From Dryocola sp051307055 (lineage in GTDB: Bacteria; Pseudomonadota; Gammaproteobacteria; Enterobacterales; Enterobacteriaceae): a stretch of 64,000 nucleotides of DNA. Of the stretch, positions 50,054 through 62,900 are shown one piece after another. The position numbers and the translations under genes were made by a program. The notes below the pieces were generated by a model. It saw only the letters and a list, made by a program, of their open reading frames with translations, was not told the DNA's origin and made no database searches. The stretch is from NCBI RefSeq assembly GCF_051307055.1, contig NZ_CP149994.1:3286001-3350000 (forward strand), read 5' to 3'. Each line of letters starts with the position of its first letter. The stretch's first letter is position 1.

Positions 50054-50957
50054 GTGCTGGAATATCCGTATGTCTGGCTGAAAGGAGTATTACTTATGGT
50101 AAATCAAAATCGCAGCGCGGGTAACGGACTCTGCGAGGTATTGCGAAGTTTTCCTGCGCGCGGACGGTGCACCACCGTAATATTCTGTGGTGTAATAGCA
50201 GGACTTTTACCGGGCAATAAACGTTGTGGAAAACGAAAATTTTTGACAGTCGCTAATAAACCCACCGATCTATAATTCAGCGAATCAGAAAGCAAACCAA
50301 TATAAATAACAGCGGTAATCCAGGCTTTTATATAGCGATGATACCTTCGCACATAAGCATTGATCCCGGGCGTTATTGTCTTCTGGGAGCAAAGCACGCC
50401 CGCAAGGAAAAGCTACCACCTTAAGGTTTTAAAACACGCTTTAGTACAGACCTCACAAAAAACCAATTTATTTACCTACTAATATTGATAGGTGGGCGAT
50501 CGTTTTGTCAGGTCCGGCATACACCGGACATTTAAAAAATATTATGCTAGACAATAAATAAATTAAAGAACAAAAAACCAATTTACCGGCATACAAAAGA
50601 ATTAAATTAGAAAAACTGATAGGTTTTCCCTTTAATTTTATTCATAACTTTTTGCGTAGTTAAGCGTTTGTAGATAATAGTTTTGTAATGCATAAATCTA
50701 TGCCCATGATAATAAACAATAAATTTCAAAACAAACTTAGGTCATTTGTCTTATTGCTTTCCTGGTAAAAGCCTGAACCCATCTTGCTTATCCCTTAAGC
50801 TTTATTTATTCTTCGCGCGCTAAGCGACCCTCCGATAGTTTCGATGAATATATCTCCTGTTTGCCATTTCTTGTGGCACGGCGACATGGTGTCCGCTCCA
50901 GGCAATGCTGAATCCCGAACTTTAACTCTGCCTCTAAATTTTAAGAGCGGTAATCCT
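50054..50957. promoter_or_regulatory. AT-rich leader region of the adhesin gene
   Basis: About 900 bp with no convincing gene. The first 350 bp are of mixed composition and the part from about 50400 to 50830 is very AT-rich, the kind of DNA usually bound by H-NS. GTCCGG/CCGGAC (50512-50517 and 50524-50529) form a short hairpin. An in-frame ATG at 50844 has no RBS; the ATG at 50958 with AAGAGCGG upstream is preferred. The promoter and any cyclic-di-GMP or H-NS control should lie here. Confidence 0.5.
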
Positions 50958-53900
50958 ATGACCATTATAAAAAGCCGTCGTTTACGCCCTCGTGCGCATC
51001 GTTTTGCTCTTGAGTCTCGCCAACTGTTTGATGGAGCCGGGCTGGCCGAAACCGCCGCCCATGCCGAGACAGCAAGCGATCTGGTACATCATGAAAATGC
51101 CACCGAACCTGCGAAGGCGCTCGATATTCCTCACGCCACGACGGCTACGCCCGCAACCCAGAACGGCGCCGCCAGCAATATCTATGTTATCGACCAGCAT
51201 ATCTCCGGCTGGCAATCGCTGGTGGACCAGGTGCCGCAGGGTAGCCAGGTCGTCATTATCGATGAAAAAAGTTCTGGCCTGAGCCAGCTTGCCGATGCGC
51301 TGAAAGGTGAAACTAACCTCTCAGCCATTCATATTTTGAGCCATGGGGCATCCGACACTATTACGCTTGGCACCGACGTGCTGACGGCAGACAATCTCTC
51401 TGCTTACTCTTCCCAGCTCAGCGCCATTGGCGCGAGCCTGAGCGACAGCGGCGATATCCTGCTCTACGGCTGCGACATCTCCGCGCAGGACAACGCTTTT
51501 ATCTCCCGCTTTGCCGTACTGACTCAGGCGGACGTGGCAGCCTCCAGCGATATGACCGGCAGCGCAGCGCTGTCCGGCGACTGGGCACTGGAAAGCCACA
51601 CCGGCAGCATTGAAGCCAACAGTTTCGCGTTTGATTATGACGGCCTGCTGGCCGGGCCGGACGTCACAGCACCGGAGAAAGGCATCACTGTCGCTGAACC
51701 GAGCACGCTTAATGCCGCAGGCGCGGACACCGCCACGCTCAGCGGCTGGGAAATTGGCACTACTGACGCCACCGAAACCGTGACAGTGACCGTTAGCCTG
51801 AGCAACAGCGACACAGGCACGCTCAGCGATAGCCAGACCAGCAACAGCACTTTGTCAATGACCGGCACAGCCAGCGAAGCGCAGGCCTGGCTGAATAGCA
51901 TAACCTTCAAATCTTCCGACGTGGAGCTTGGCAACACCGCTGCCGCCAGCAAGCTGAACGTGACGGTTAAAGACAGCTCCGGCGTCAGCACCAGCAAATC
52001 CATCGACGTGACCGTTACTCCTTCAAACGATCCGGTAAGCGTTGCCAACGCCACGCAGAGCGTGTCGGAGATCGACGCGGGCGGTACTACTATTACAACC
52101 GTATCGCTCAACGCCATCGACGCGGAAGTCAGCAAAGGTACCCAGCAGCCGGTACAGATCGTTTATGGCCTGACTGCCCTGCCGGAATACGGCTATCTGA
52201 CGCTGAATGGCGACCGGATGGGCGTTGGCTCTATCTTTACTCAGCAGGACGTGATTGATGGCAAGGTGAAGTATGTTCACACCGCCACCGGCGCGGACCA
52301 GAACACCGCTGACGGATTTACCGCTATGGTAAACGATGGCGCAACGCCGAAAGCGCAGTCCGACACCGTCCGCGTGACGTTGGACATTACGCCGCAAAAC
52401 CAGGCCCCCACCATCAGCGGTAGCGGTGTGGTCTTTGAGGGCCAGCCCAGCAATGCACAGCACACCGGCAACGTTGGCCAGTACATTGCGGCTGACGGCG
52501 GCGGAGATCCGGGCGACACGACGCTAACTGTCACTATCACCTCTCTGCCAGCGAACGGCACGCTCTATTTTGATGGCCGTGCCGTTACTGTCGGCCAGAC
52601 TTTTAACTACGCCGAGCGAAACCTGCTGACCTATGCCAACAACGGCAGCGAGAACCAGGGCGTGGACAGCTTTGGCGTGCGCGTCACCGACCAGGGCGGC
52701 GGCACCGGCACGCCTGCCAGCACCGACGGCACCATTACGCTGCGCGTGCAGCCGGTGGATGACGACCCGACGCTTGATAACGTGACGCTCCACGCTCAGG
52801 TAGATGATTTCGATAACGCCGTTACGCTCACTTCCGACATGATTGGCGCCAGCGACGTGGACTCTACGGACAACCACCTCAGCTTTATCGTTGACGACAG
52901 CAAAATCACCCATGGCTACCTTCTGCTTGACGGCTACCGCCTCTCCAACGGCGGCACTTTCACCATGCAGGACATTCTTGACGGCAAGGTGCAGTACGTT
53001 CAGTACACGAGCGCCAGCACGACGGACCAGACCGACAGCTTTAACTTTGTGGTGGTGGATAATACCGCCGCGCTGCGCTGGAACACCGACGGCACAACCT
53101 ACAGCCGCATCGGCGGCATTTATACTTCGGGCACCGAAACGCTGACCAGCTTCACCTTCACCATCGGCCTTGCATTAGCGACGGGCGGCGGCACTGGCAC
53201 CGTTCCGGAACGCGTGACAACTATTACCAATCGTGACTCCGCCTGGGCCGGCGTGGATTTCACCTCCGGTAACGCCCGTGGCGAAGTGAAAGAAGGCGGT
53301 ACCATCGTACTGAACGGCACCAGCGGTGACTTTTCTGACGTACCGGGCCTGAGCTACACCGCAACCGGCGTTGACGCATCACAGGTGGTCTACACTTTCC
53401 TCGGCTTCGCTAATGGCGCAACGGGCGGCGATCTTCAGAAGAGTGATGGCAACGGCAACTGGGTAAGCCTTGGTGAATACAGCACCTTTACGCAGGCCGA
53501 TCTGGACAGCGGCAAGATACGTTTTCAGCATGACGGTGGGGAAACGTTTGTCTATGCCGCTCAGTTCTCCGTCTCGGCGGGTTTGACAACAACCGACAGC
53601 AACGGCGCTCCGGTTACCGATATCTGGACCCCAACGCTCAACATCTATGTTACCCCGGTGAACGACCTGCCGGTGGTGACCGGATCTTCATCCACCGTTA
53701 TCGCCGAAGGCGAAACCGCTTATCTTACTACCGGACAGATTTCCATTACCGACCCGGATGACGCCAACAGCGGCAACGGCCTGGAAAGCAGCGCCGTTAT
53801 TAAGGATAACGGCACCAACGCCGATAACTACGCCTATAACAACGACGCGACCGGCGCTAATGCCCTGAAATTCACGGTTACCAGCCTGCCTGCAGGCGGT

Positions 53901-56900
53901 ACGCTGCAATATAAAGACGGCAGCCAGTGGATAAATGTCACTCTCGGCCAGACGCTGGACGCCTCGCTGCTTACCGCCAGCACCTCGACCACAGGCCTGC
54001 GCTTCGTCAGCGACGGTTCCGAAGTGCGAGCCACCACCTTTACCGTTTCGGCCACGGACCGTTGGGGTGCGGCCTCCGCCAGCGACGCGACCGTCAAAAT
54101 CCAGATAACCAACGTCAACGACGCGCCGCAGATTGCCCAGGATCCGACAAAAACTGACCCGACGGTCCAGGCTGGGGCACCAAATTTGATTGGCGGCACC
54201 CCGGCTAACAACTCGCTGCACGTTACCGAAGGCAGCTACAGCCAGATTACCAGCTCCATGCTGCAAGCCTACGACCCGGACAGCAGTGCGATGCAGGTGC
54301 AGTACACCATCACCAGCGCGCCGACCCACGGCAGCCTGGCTTATTCGAAAGACGGCGTGAACTTCAGCGCGATCGGCACCGGCTCCTCCTTCACCCAGCA
54401 GGATGTGAATAATGGGTACATTTACTACCTGAATGACGGCACCGAAGGCAGCGGCAACAGCGAGATCGGCACTCCTAATACGCCGGATGACAAATTTACT
54501 TTCCGCATTTCCGATGGCGATAAAGAGCAGGCGGGCAATGAATTCTGGATTTACACCGACCCAACCAACGACGCCCCGGTAGTAACCGCGCCGTCGGGCA
54601 TCAAAAATATCGCCAGCGCTACCGCGTCCAGTAACGCTCTGCCAGGCTTCTCGGTCAGCGACGCCGATCTCACCACCGTCAGCGAGGGCGAGACCGACTA
54701 CCTGCAGGTGACCGTACGCCTGCTGCATCAGGACGGCAGCGCTTTTGTCGGCAGTGAATACAGCGACGTCACGCTGGGCTACGCTACCGGCAGCGGCGCG
54801 GTGCTCTCCGCTAGCCACGGTGGACAGCACGACTACCTGGTGCTGAGCGGCACCCGCGCCCAGGTGAACGCGGCGCTGGCGGGCCTGACGGTGACCTTCA
54901 GCTCCGACCGCAATGCCACTTATCAGGTGCAGACCATCGCCGACGACCGCCTGCGAGACGCGAGCGGCGCGTTGGCAACGGGCGCCAACGGCGGCACGGT
55001 GAACCAACCAGCCATGCCGGGCAAAGGCGCGGAGGCTACCGCCGTCGACGCAACCGAATACAACTGGTACAGCGACGCTGTGCCGACCAAAAGCGGCAAC
55101 CTGAGCGCGGCCTCCGTCACTATTCGCGCGTCTGAGATTAACGATCCGGGCACGCTGACCGTCACCAATCCGGATCGCACGGTCTATGAAGATCGGGCGA
55201 GCTTTATCGGCGGCAACATCGTAGTAGGTGATATTGAGTCCGCCGCGTTTAACACGCCGGTCACCGTCACCATCACCGCACCGTCCGGTGCCCTCGGCAT
55301 CGGCGGAGCAGGACTGAATACCAGCGCCATCGCCGGCGTAGCGGGCAGCCAGGCAGTGGCAATTTCCGGGGATAACTCCGGCACGCTGATACTGACCGGT
55401 CGCGCCAGCGACATTGAAGCGCTGCTGAACGATGCGGCGCTCGGTCTCACCTGGCAGAGCGATGCTGACGTCAACCACGATCTAAACGGCGCGGCGACGG
55501 GCGATGTGACTATCACCCTGCATCTGAACGACGGCGACTCGCATATCGGCGATACCGCGCAGGTCGACCCGGCGGACGTGAAGTTGAATCTCATCATCGT
55601 ACCGGTGAACGACGCGCCGGTCGTCACCGCGACGGGCGATACGCTCTATCTGAACAACAACGTGACTAACGGCAACGCGGTAGGCGGCTTCGCGGTTTCT
55701 GACGTCGATTACTCTGACGGTATTGTCGATGGCGAAACCGATTTTATACAGGTGACGGTGCGTATTACCGATGCCACCGGAAAGCCGCTCTCCGCCTCGG
55801 ATTATAATAACGGGACGATTTCCAGTATTACTATAGGCTCCACCGCCGCCACTAGCGTCACCGTCGACAGCACTTATACCGGCAACAACGCCGCGCTGGT
55901 GATCCGTGGCACGCTGGATCAGGTAAACGCTTACCTGGCGGCGCTGACGGTCTCGATGACCGGCTCCGCCCTGTCGAATGCCGATAAAGCCTGGCGTGTG
56001 GAAGTGATTGCCGACGATCGCCTGCGCGATTCGACCGGGGCGCTGACCAGCGCGAGCAGCGCCAACGGCGGACAGAACGATGCCGTGACCGGCGTTGCGG
56101 CAGTGCCGACTACGGCGGTAGACCCATACGCTACTCTGCCGTCCGATCTCACGCAAAACGTTAGCTCGGCGTACCGCAACGTCTTCCCGAGCGACGTTAA
56201 CGACCCGGCGACCATATCGGTCACCGATCCAGACACCTTTGAAAATTCTACTACCGTCACGCTCCCTGCTATTACCGTAACGGACCCGGATGCCGACAGC
56301 GCCAGCCTGACGGTGAAAGTTACTCTGCCGGGCGGCTTCACGTTTAAAACTATCGGAGGCACGGGCGGCACGCTTGATTCCGGCGGCGTGGGCGGCGGCA
56401 GCTTTACCCTTACCGGCACGCTGTCGCAGATCAACGACCGTCTCGCCAACCTGACGGTGAACCTGCCGACGAACGCTGGCGTCACCGCCACCGACTGGAA
56501 CGGCGCGTTCAACGTTACCGTGGTAGTAAACGATAATGCCAACCACGGCAGCCGTCCGGCTACGCTGACGAACGATACCAATAACCCGGGCGCTAACCCC
56601 GGCGACGTCAGCTACGCGGATGAAACCTCCGCCGCGCTGGTCACCACACGCACCTTTACCGTCACCGTAAAACCAGTGAACGACGCGCCGGTGGTTGTGG
56701 GCGGGGCCACACAGACCCTGGGCGCCGTCAGCGAGGACACCAGCGCCGCGGCAATTACTGGCGATACCATCACTAACCTGTTTGCAAATAAATTCTCCGA
56801 TGCTAAGGATCAGGTTAACAACACCGCGAGCGCGGTCTCGGGCGGTTCCAGCTCCGACAGCTTCTGGGGCGTGGCGATCAACAGCCTGACCGTTAACGAC

Positions 56901-59900
56901 GCCCAGGGCGAATGGCAGTATTCCATCGACGGCGGCAACTCCTGGACCGCTATTGGCAACCGCACCGACAGCAACGCCCTGCTGCTGGATAAAGACGCCA
57001 AAGTACGCTTTGTCCCTGCCGCTGACTATTTCGGCACGCCTGCCTCGCTGGCGGTGCGTCTGGTGGAAACCGACGACAACGGCGACAGTAATCTACCTGG
57101 CGTCACGTTTACCAGCGGCGATACCACTTCTATCACGGCTTACGTTGGCTCCTCGCGCTTCAGCTCCGCTATTACCCTGTCCACCAGCGTGACCAACGTC
57201 AACGATCGCCCGACGATTGGCGCAACGCCGCTGACCATGACGGAAGATACGCCGGCTGGACAAACGCTGGCCTCGCTGCTTGGCAGCTATGGCGATACGA
57301 CTGATAACCAGACGGCGATTACCGGTGGCGGCAACGCCAGCGGCGCGATCGGCTACGTGGCGATTGTCGGTAATACCACCGACACGAAGCTCGGCCACTG
57401 GGAATACTCCACTAACGGCACAACCTGGACCGCGGTCGGTACGACGTACAGCGAAACCAGCGCTCTGGTGCTGCTTGGTTCTACCCAGCTACGCTTTGTA
57501 CCGCTGGCCGACTACAACGGCGCGGTGCCGGGCGGCCTCTCCGTACGGGTTTCCGACAGCACCAGCTCAGCCGATACCGGCGTGAGCGCGGCTGGCACAA
57601 CCCAGGATCTACAAAGCGCCTTCAACAGCGGCCAGACCAGCCACTGGAGTACGGCGCAGAGCATTAGCATGTCCATTACGGCGGTGAAGGACACCGTTGA
57701 CGACGCGGCTACCACCCACGCGGGCGTGGCGAAGAGCATTGATGTGCTGGGTAACGACAGCTTCACCAATAACGATAAAACCATCACCGCCGTGACCGAC
57801 GGCACTCGCGGCAAGGTGGTTATCGACAATGGCAAAGTGATCTATACCCCCGATACCACCAGCTATGTCGGCACCGACACTTTCACCTACACCGTTACCA
57901 GCGGCGGCATCACCGAAACGGCCACCGTTACGATCGCGATGACCAACGTTGCACCTGTGACCCAGGGTGAGAATGTCAGCACGCCGGAAGATACGACGCT
58001 GACCAGCACGCCAGCGCAAAATCTGTTGCTGAACGATAGCGACGCGGATGGCGACGCGCTGACGGTGAAAAGTTTCACCGTTGATGGCCAGACCAGAGCG
58101 GCGGGCCAGACCGCCGATTTAACGGGCTACGGCAAGCTGACCATTAACAGCGATGGCAGCTATACCTTCGAACCGGTTGCTGACTGGAACGGCACGGTGC
58201 CAACGGTGACGTATCAGGTGGTTGATGGCCGCACCAATGGCGCTACCACGGCGCAGCTGAAGATCGCCGTTACCCCGGCGCAGGACGCATTTGACGATAG
58301 CCAAACCGGCCACGGTCGCGACCCGCTGGTGATTGACGTTTTTGGCAACGACACGTTTAAAAACGATGATAAAGCTATCACCCGTACCACTAACGGCACG
58401 CACGGTAAGGTGACCGTCAGCAGCGGCAAGGTGATCTACACCCTGAGCGATAATTATGTGGGCACCGATACCTTCACCTACACCGTCACCAGCGGCGGCG
58501 TCACCGAAACGGCCACCGTCACCGTCACCATGACTAACGCCGCGCCGGTGGTGGCGAACGTCACCGACCGCACCAATGAAGACGCCACGCTCAACAGCAG
58601 CGCTGCAAAGAACCTGCTGAAGGGCGCCACCGACCCCGAGTTGGATGACCTCACCGTCACCGGCTTCCGTATCGGCTCCGTTGATTACAGGGCGGGCGAC
58701 ACCGCCACGATTGCCGGTAAAGGCAAGCTGACTATCAAGTCCGACGGCAGCTACACCTTTACGCCTGTCGCCGACTGGAACGGCAGCGTACCGGAAGTCA
58801 CCTTCACCGTGACCGACGGCCGCAGCAACGGCGACCGCACCGCCACGCTGAACATCATCGTTGATCCGGTGAAGGACACCGTTGACGACACGGCATCCAC
58901 CCATGCAGGCGTGGCGAAGACTATTGACGTGCTGGGTAACGACAGCTTCGAGGACACCACCGGGCGTGAAGTCACCGGCGTCACCCAGGGGACGCACGGC
59001 ACCGTGACTTTCACCAAAGATGGCGTGACCTACAAACCGGCGGATGCCAGCTACGTCGGCGACGATACCTTCACCTACACCGTCACCAGCGGCGGCGTCA
59101 CCGAAACGGCCACCGTCACCGTCACCATGACCAACGCCGCGCCGGTGGTGGCGAACGTCACCGACCGCACCAATGAAGACGCCACGCTCAACAGCAGCGC
59201 TGCAAAGAACCTGCTGAAGGGCGCCACCGACGCCGAGGGCGACGCGCTGACGGTGAAAAACTTCACCGTTGATGGCCAGACCACGGCGGCGGGCCAGTCC
59301 GTCACGATTAACGGCAAAGGCACGCTGACCATTAACAGCGACGGCAGCTACAGCTTCATCCCGCTCGCCGACTGGAACGGCACGGTGCCGGAAGTCACCT
59401 TCACCGTGACCGACGGCCGCAGCAACGGCGACCGCACCGCCACGCTGAGCATTACCGTTGACCCGGTGAAGGACACCGTTGACGACACGGCGACCACCCA
59501 TGCGGGCGTGCCGGTGACCATTGACGTGCTGGGTAACGACGACTTCACCAATAACGATAAAAGCATCACCGCCGTGACCGACGGCACTCACGGCAAGGTG
59601 ACTATCGACAACGGCAAAGTGATCTATACCCCCGGCACCACCAGCTATGTCGGCACCGACGCCTTCACCTACACCGTCACCAGCGGCGGCGTCACCGAAA
59701 CCGCCACCGTCATCGTCACCATGACCAACGCCGCGCCGGTGGTGGCGAACGTCACCGACCTTACCAATGAAGATGCCACGCTCAACAGCAGCGCTGAAAA
59801 GAACCTGCTGAAGGGCGCCACCGACGCCGAGGGCGACGCGCTGACGGTGAAAAACTTCACCGTTGATGGCCAGACCACGGCGGCGGGCCAGTCCGTCACG

Positions 59901-62900
59901 ATTAACGGCAAAGGCACGCTGACCATTAACAGCGACGGCAGCTACAGCTTCATCCCGCTCGCCGACTGGAACGGCACGGTGCCGGAAGTCACCTTCACCG
60001 TGACCGACGGCCGCAGCAACGGCGACCGCACCGCCACGCTGAGCATTACCGTTGACCCGGTGAAGGACACCGTTGACGACACGGCGACCACCCATGCGGG
60101 CGTGCCGGTGACCATTGACGTGCTGGGTAACGACGACTTCACCAATAACGATAAAAGCATCACCGCCGTGACCGACGGCACTCACGGCAAGGTGACTATC
60201 GACAACGGCAAAGTGATCTATACCCCCGGCACCACCAGCTATGTCGGCACCGACGCCTTCACCTACACCGTCACCAGCGGCGGCGTCACCGAAACGGCCA
60301 CCGTCACCGTCACCATGACCAACGCCGCGCCGGTGGTGGCGAACGTCACCGACCGCACCAATGAAGACGCCACGCTCAACAGCAGCGCTGAAAAGAACCT
60401 GCTGAAGGGCGCCACCGACGCCGAGGGCGACGCGCTGACGGTGAAAAACTTCACCGTTGATGGCCAGACCACGGCGGCGGGCCAGTCCGCCACGATTAAC
60501 GGCAAAGGCACGCTGACCATTAACAGCGACGGCAGCTACAGCTTCATCCCGCTCGCCGACTGGAACGGCACGGTGCCGGAAGTCACCTTCACCGTGACCG
60601 ACGGCCGCAGCAACGGCGACCGCACCGCCACGCTGAGCATTACCGTTGACCCGGTGAAGGACACCGTTGACGACGCGGCGACCACCCATGCGGGCGTGCC
60701 GGTGAATATTGATGTGCTGACCAACGACAGCTTCGAGGACGTCACCGGGCGTGAGGTCACCGGCGTCACCCAGGGAACGCACGGCACCGTGACCTTCACC
60801 AGGGACGGCGTGACCTACAAGCCAGCCGATCCTGCTTATGTCGGCACCGACACCTTCACCTACATCGTCACCAGCGGCGGCATAACCGAAACGGCCACCG
60901 TCACCGTCATCATGACCAATACCATTCCGGTGCTGAAGGATGTTACCGACCGTATCAATGAAGACGCCACGCTCAACAGCAGCGCTGAAAAGAACCTGCT
61001 GAAGAACGCCGCCGACGCCGAGGGCGACGCGCTGACGGTGAAAAACTTCACCGTTGATGGGCAGACCACGGCGGCGGGCCAGTCCGTCACGATTAACGGC
61101 ACAGGCAATCTGACCATTAACAGCGACGGCAGTTACAGCTTCGAACCGGTCGCCGACTGGAACGGCATAGTGCCAGCTATTACCTATACCGTCAGCGACG
61201 GCAAAGATGGAGGCACGGCGACCGCCACGCTGAACATCACCGTTACTACTGTGGTCGACATTCAGGATGACATCGCCTCCACCCATGCGGGCGTACCGGT
61301 GACCATCGACGCTATCAATAACGATAGCTTCGTTAATGGGGACAAGGCGATCGCCAGCGTTACTCAGGGCGCGCACGGCTCGGTCACCATTGAAAACGGC
61401 CAGCTGCTCTATAAACCAAATACCGGCTATGTCGGCACCGACACCTTCACCTACACCGTCACCAGCGGCGGCGTCACCGAGACCGGCACTGTTAGCGTCG
61501 TCATGATCAACACTGTCCCTGTGGCGCAAGGCGAAAGTGTGAACACGCCGGAAGACATCGCGGTGCAAGGCAAGCTGCTGGCCAACGACCACGATGCCGA
61601 TAACGACCCGCTTCATATCGCAGACTTCACCGTCGGCGGTAAAAGCTGGCAGCCGGGCGACACCGCCCTGCTCGCGGGCGTCGGCGCGCTGACCATTCAT
61701 CGTGACGGTAGCTATCTCTTTACGCCGGTAGCCGACTGGAACGGCGTTGTACCGGTGACAACCTACACGGTCAGCGATGGCAACGACGGCGGTATAACTA
61801 CCGCAACGCTCGCTATTGCCGTCACCCCGGTGGTGGACGTGAAAAATGACAGCTCCATTACCCACGCGGGCGTTCCGGTAACGGTTGATGCGCTCACTAA
61901 TGACCGTTTCAGTAACGCCGATCGTACCATTACCGGCGTCACTAACGGCGCGCATGGCGCAGTGACGATTGTAAACGGCAAGGTGATTTACCAGCCGAAT
62001 ACCGGTTACGTCGGCAAGGACACCTTCACCTACACCGTTACCAGCGGCGGCGTCACTGAAACCGCCAAAGTCACGCTGGAGGTGACTAACGTCCCGCCGG
62101 TTGCGGTAGTGGATAAGGCAAGCACTCTGCCGGATACCCCGGTGAGCGGCAATCTACTGACCAACGATCGCGACGCGGATAACGATCCGCTGCATGTGGC
62201 GAACGTTACGGTTAGCGGCGTCACCTACAACACAGGCGAAACCATAGTCATTCCTGGCCAGGGCACGCTGGCGGTTAACCGCGACGGTAGCTACCTGTTT
62301 ACTCCGGCAAGCGGCTGGTCCGGCTTTACGCCGGTGATTAATTACACCCTGAGCGACGGTAACGACGGCGGCGCCGCTACGGGCGAGTTGCATCTGCTGG
62401 TCAGCCCGGTCGCCGAAGCCTGGGTGAAAGAGGCCGGGCTAATCGATATGGCCAGCGGTTCGCAGACGACAACTGGCGCGATTACCGTACTGTCGCTGGA
62501 ATCCGTCGAAAGCCTGACTATTGGCGGACAGACCCTGACGCTTGCGCAGCTCCAGGCGATGAGCGTGACGCGGCCGGTGGATATAGTGACGTCGGATGGC
62601 GTGCTGTCGCTCACCGGCTTCCAGACCGAAGGTAAAGGCCATGCGACGCTGCAATATCGCTTTACGCTGGCTCAGGCCGTTAACCAGCCTGGCGAAACCA
62701 CTACCCGTGAAGAGATCCGCTTCTCCGTCAACGGTCAGCAAACCCGGACGCCGGGTCTGCTTCGCGTCAATATTCTGAATGACGTACCGGTAGCCGCGGC
62801 GGACGATAACAGCATTGATCAGGATCGCGGCCAGCAGGCCGCCTCCGGCAACGTCTACGGCAATGATGCCATTGGCGCAGACGGCACGGCAACCAACGGT

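Noticed and set aside
50844..50957. Upstream ATG start for the giant adhesin
   Set aside because: No RBS, and the LEPR-XLL-like N-terminus that begins these proteins follows the ATG at 50958.
53688..55478. Antisense frame of 596 codons within the adhesin
   Set aside because: Same cause as above: a stop-free shadow of the sense frame, with no start context.
58119..61955. Antisense frame of 1278 codons opposite the adhesin repeats
   Set aside because: It mirrors the repeat period and arises from GC-rich, biased codons in the adhesin; there is no RBS and the translation is repetitive Val/Ala/Gly/His-rich sequence without domains.
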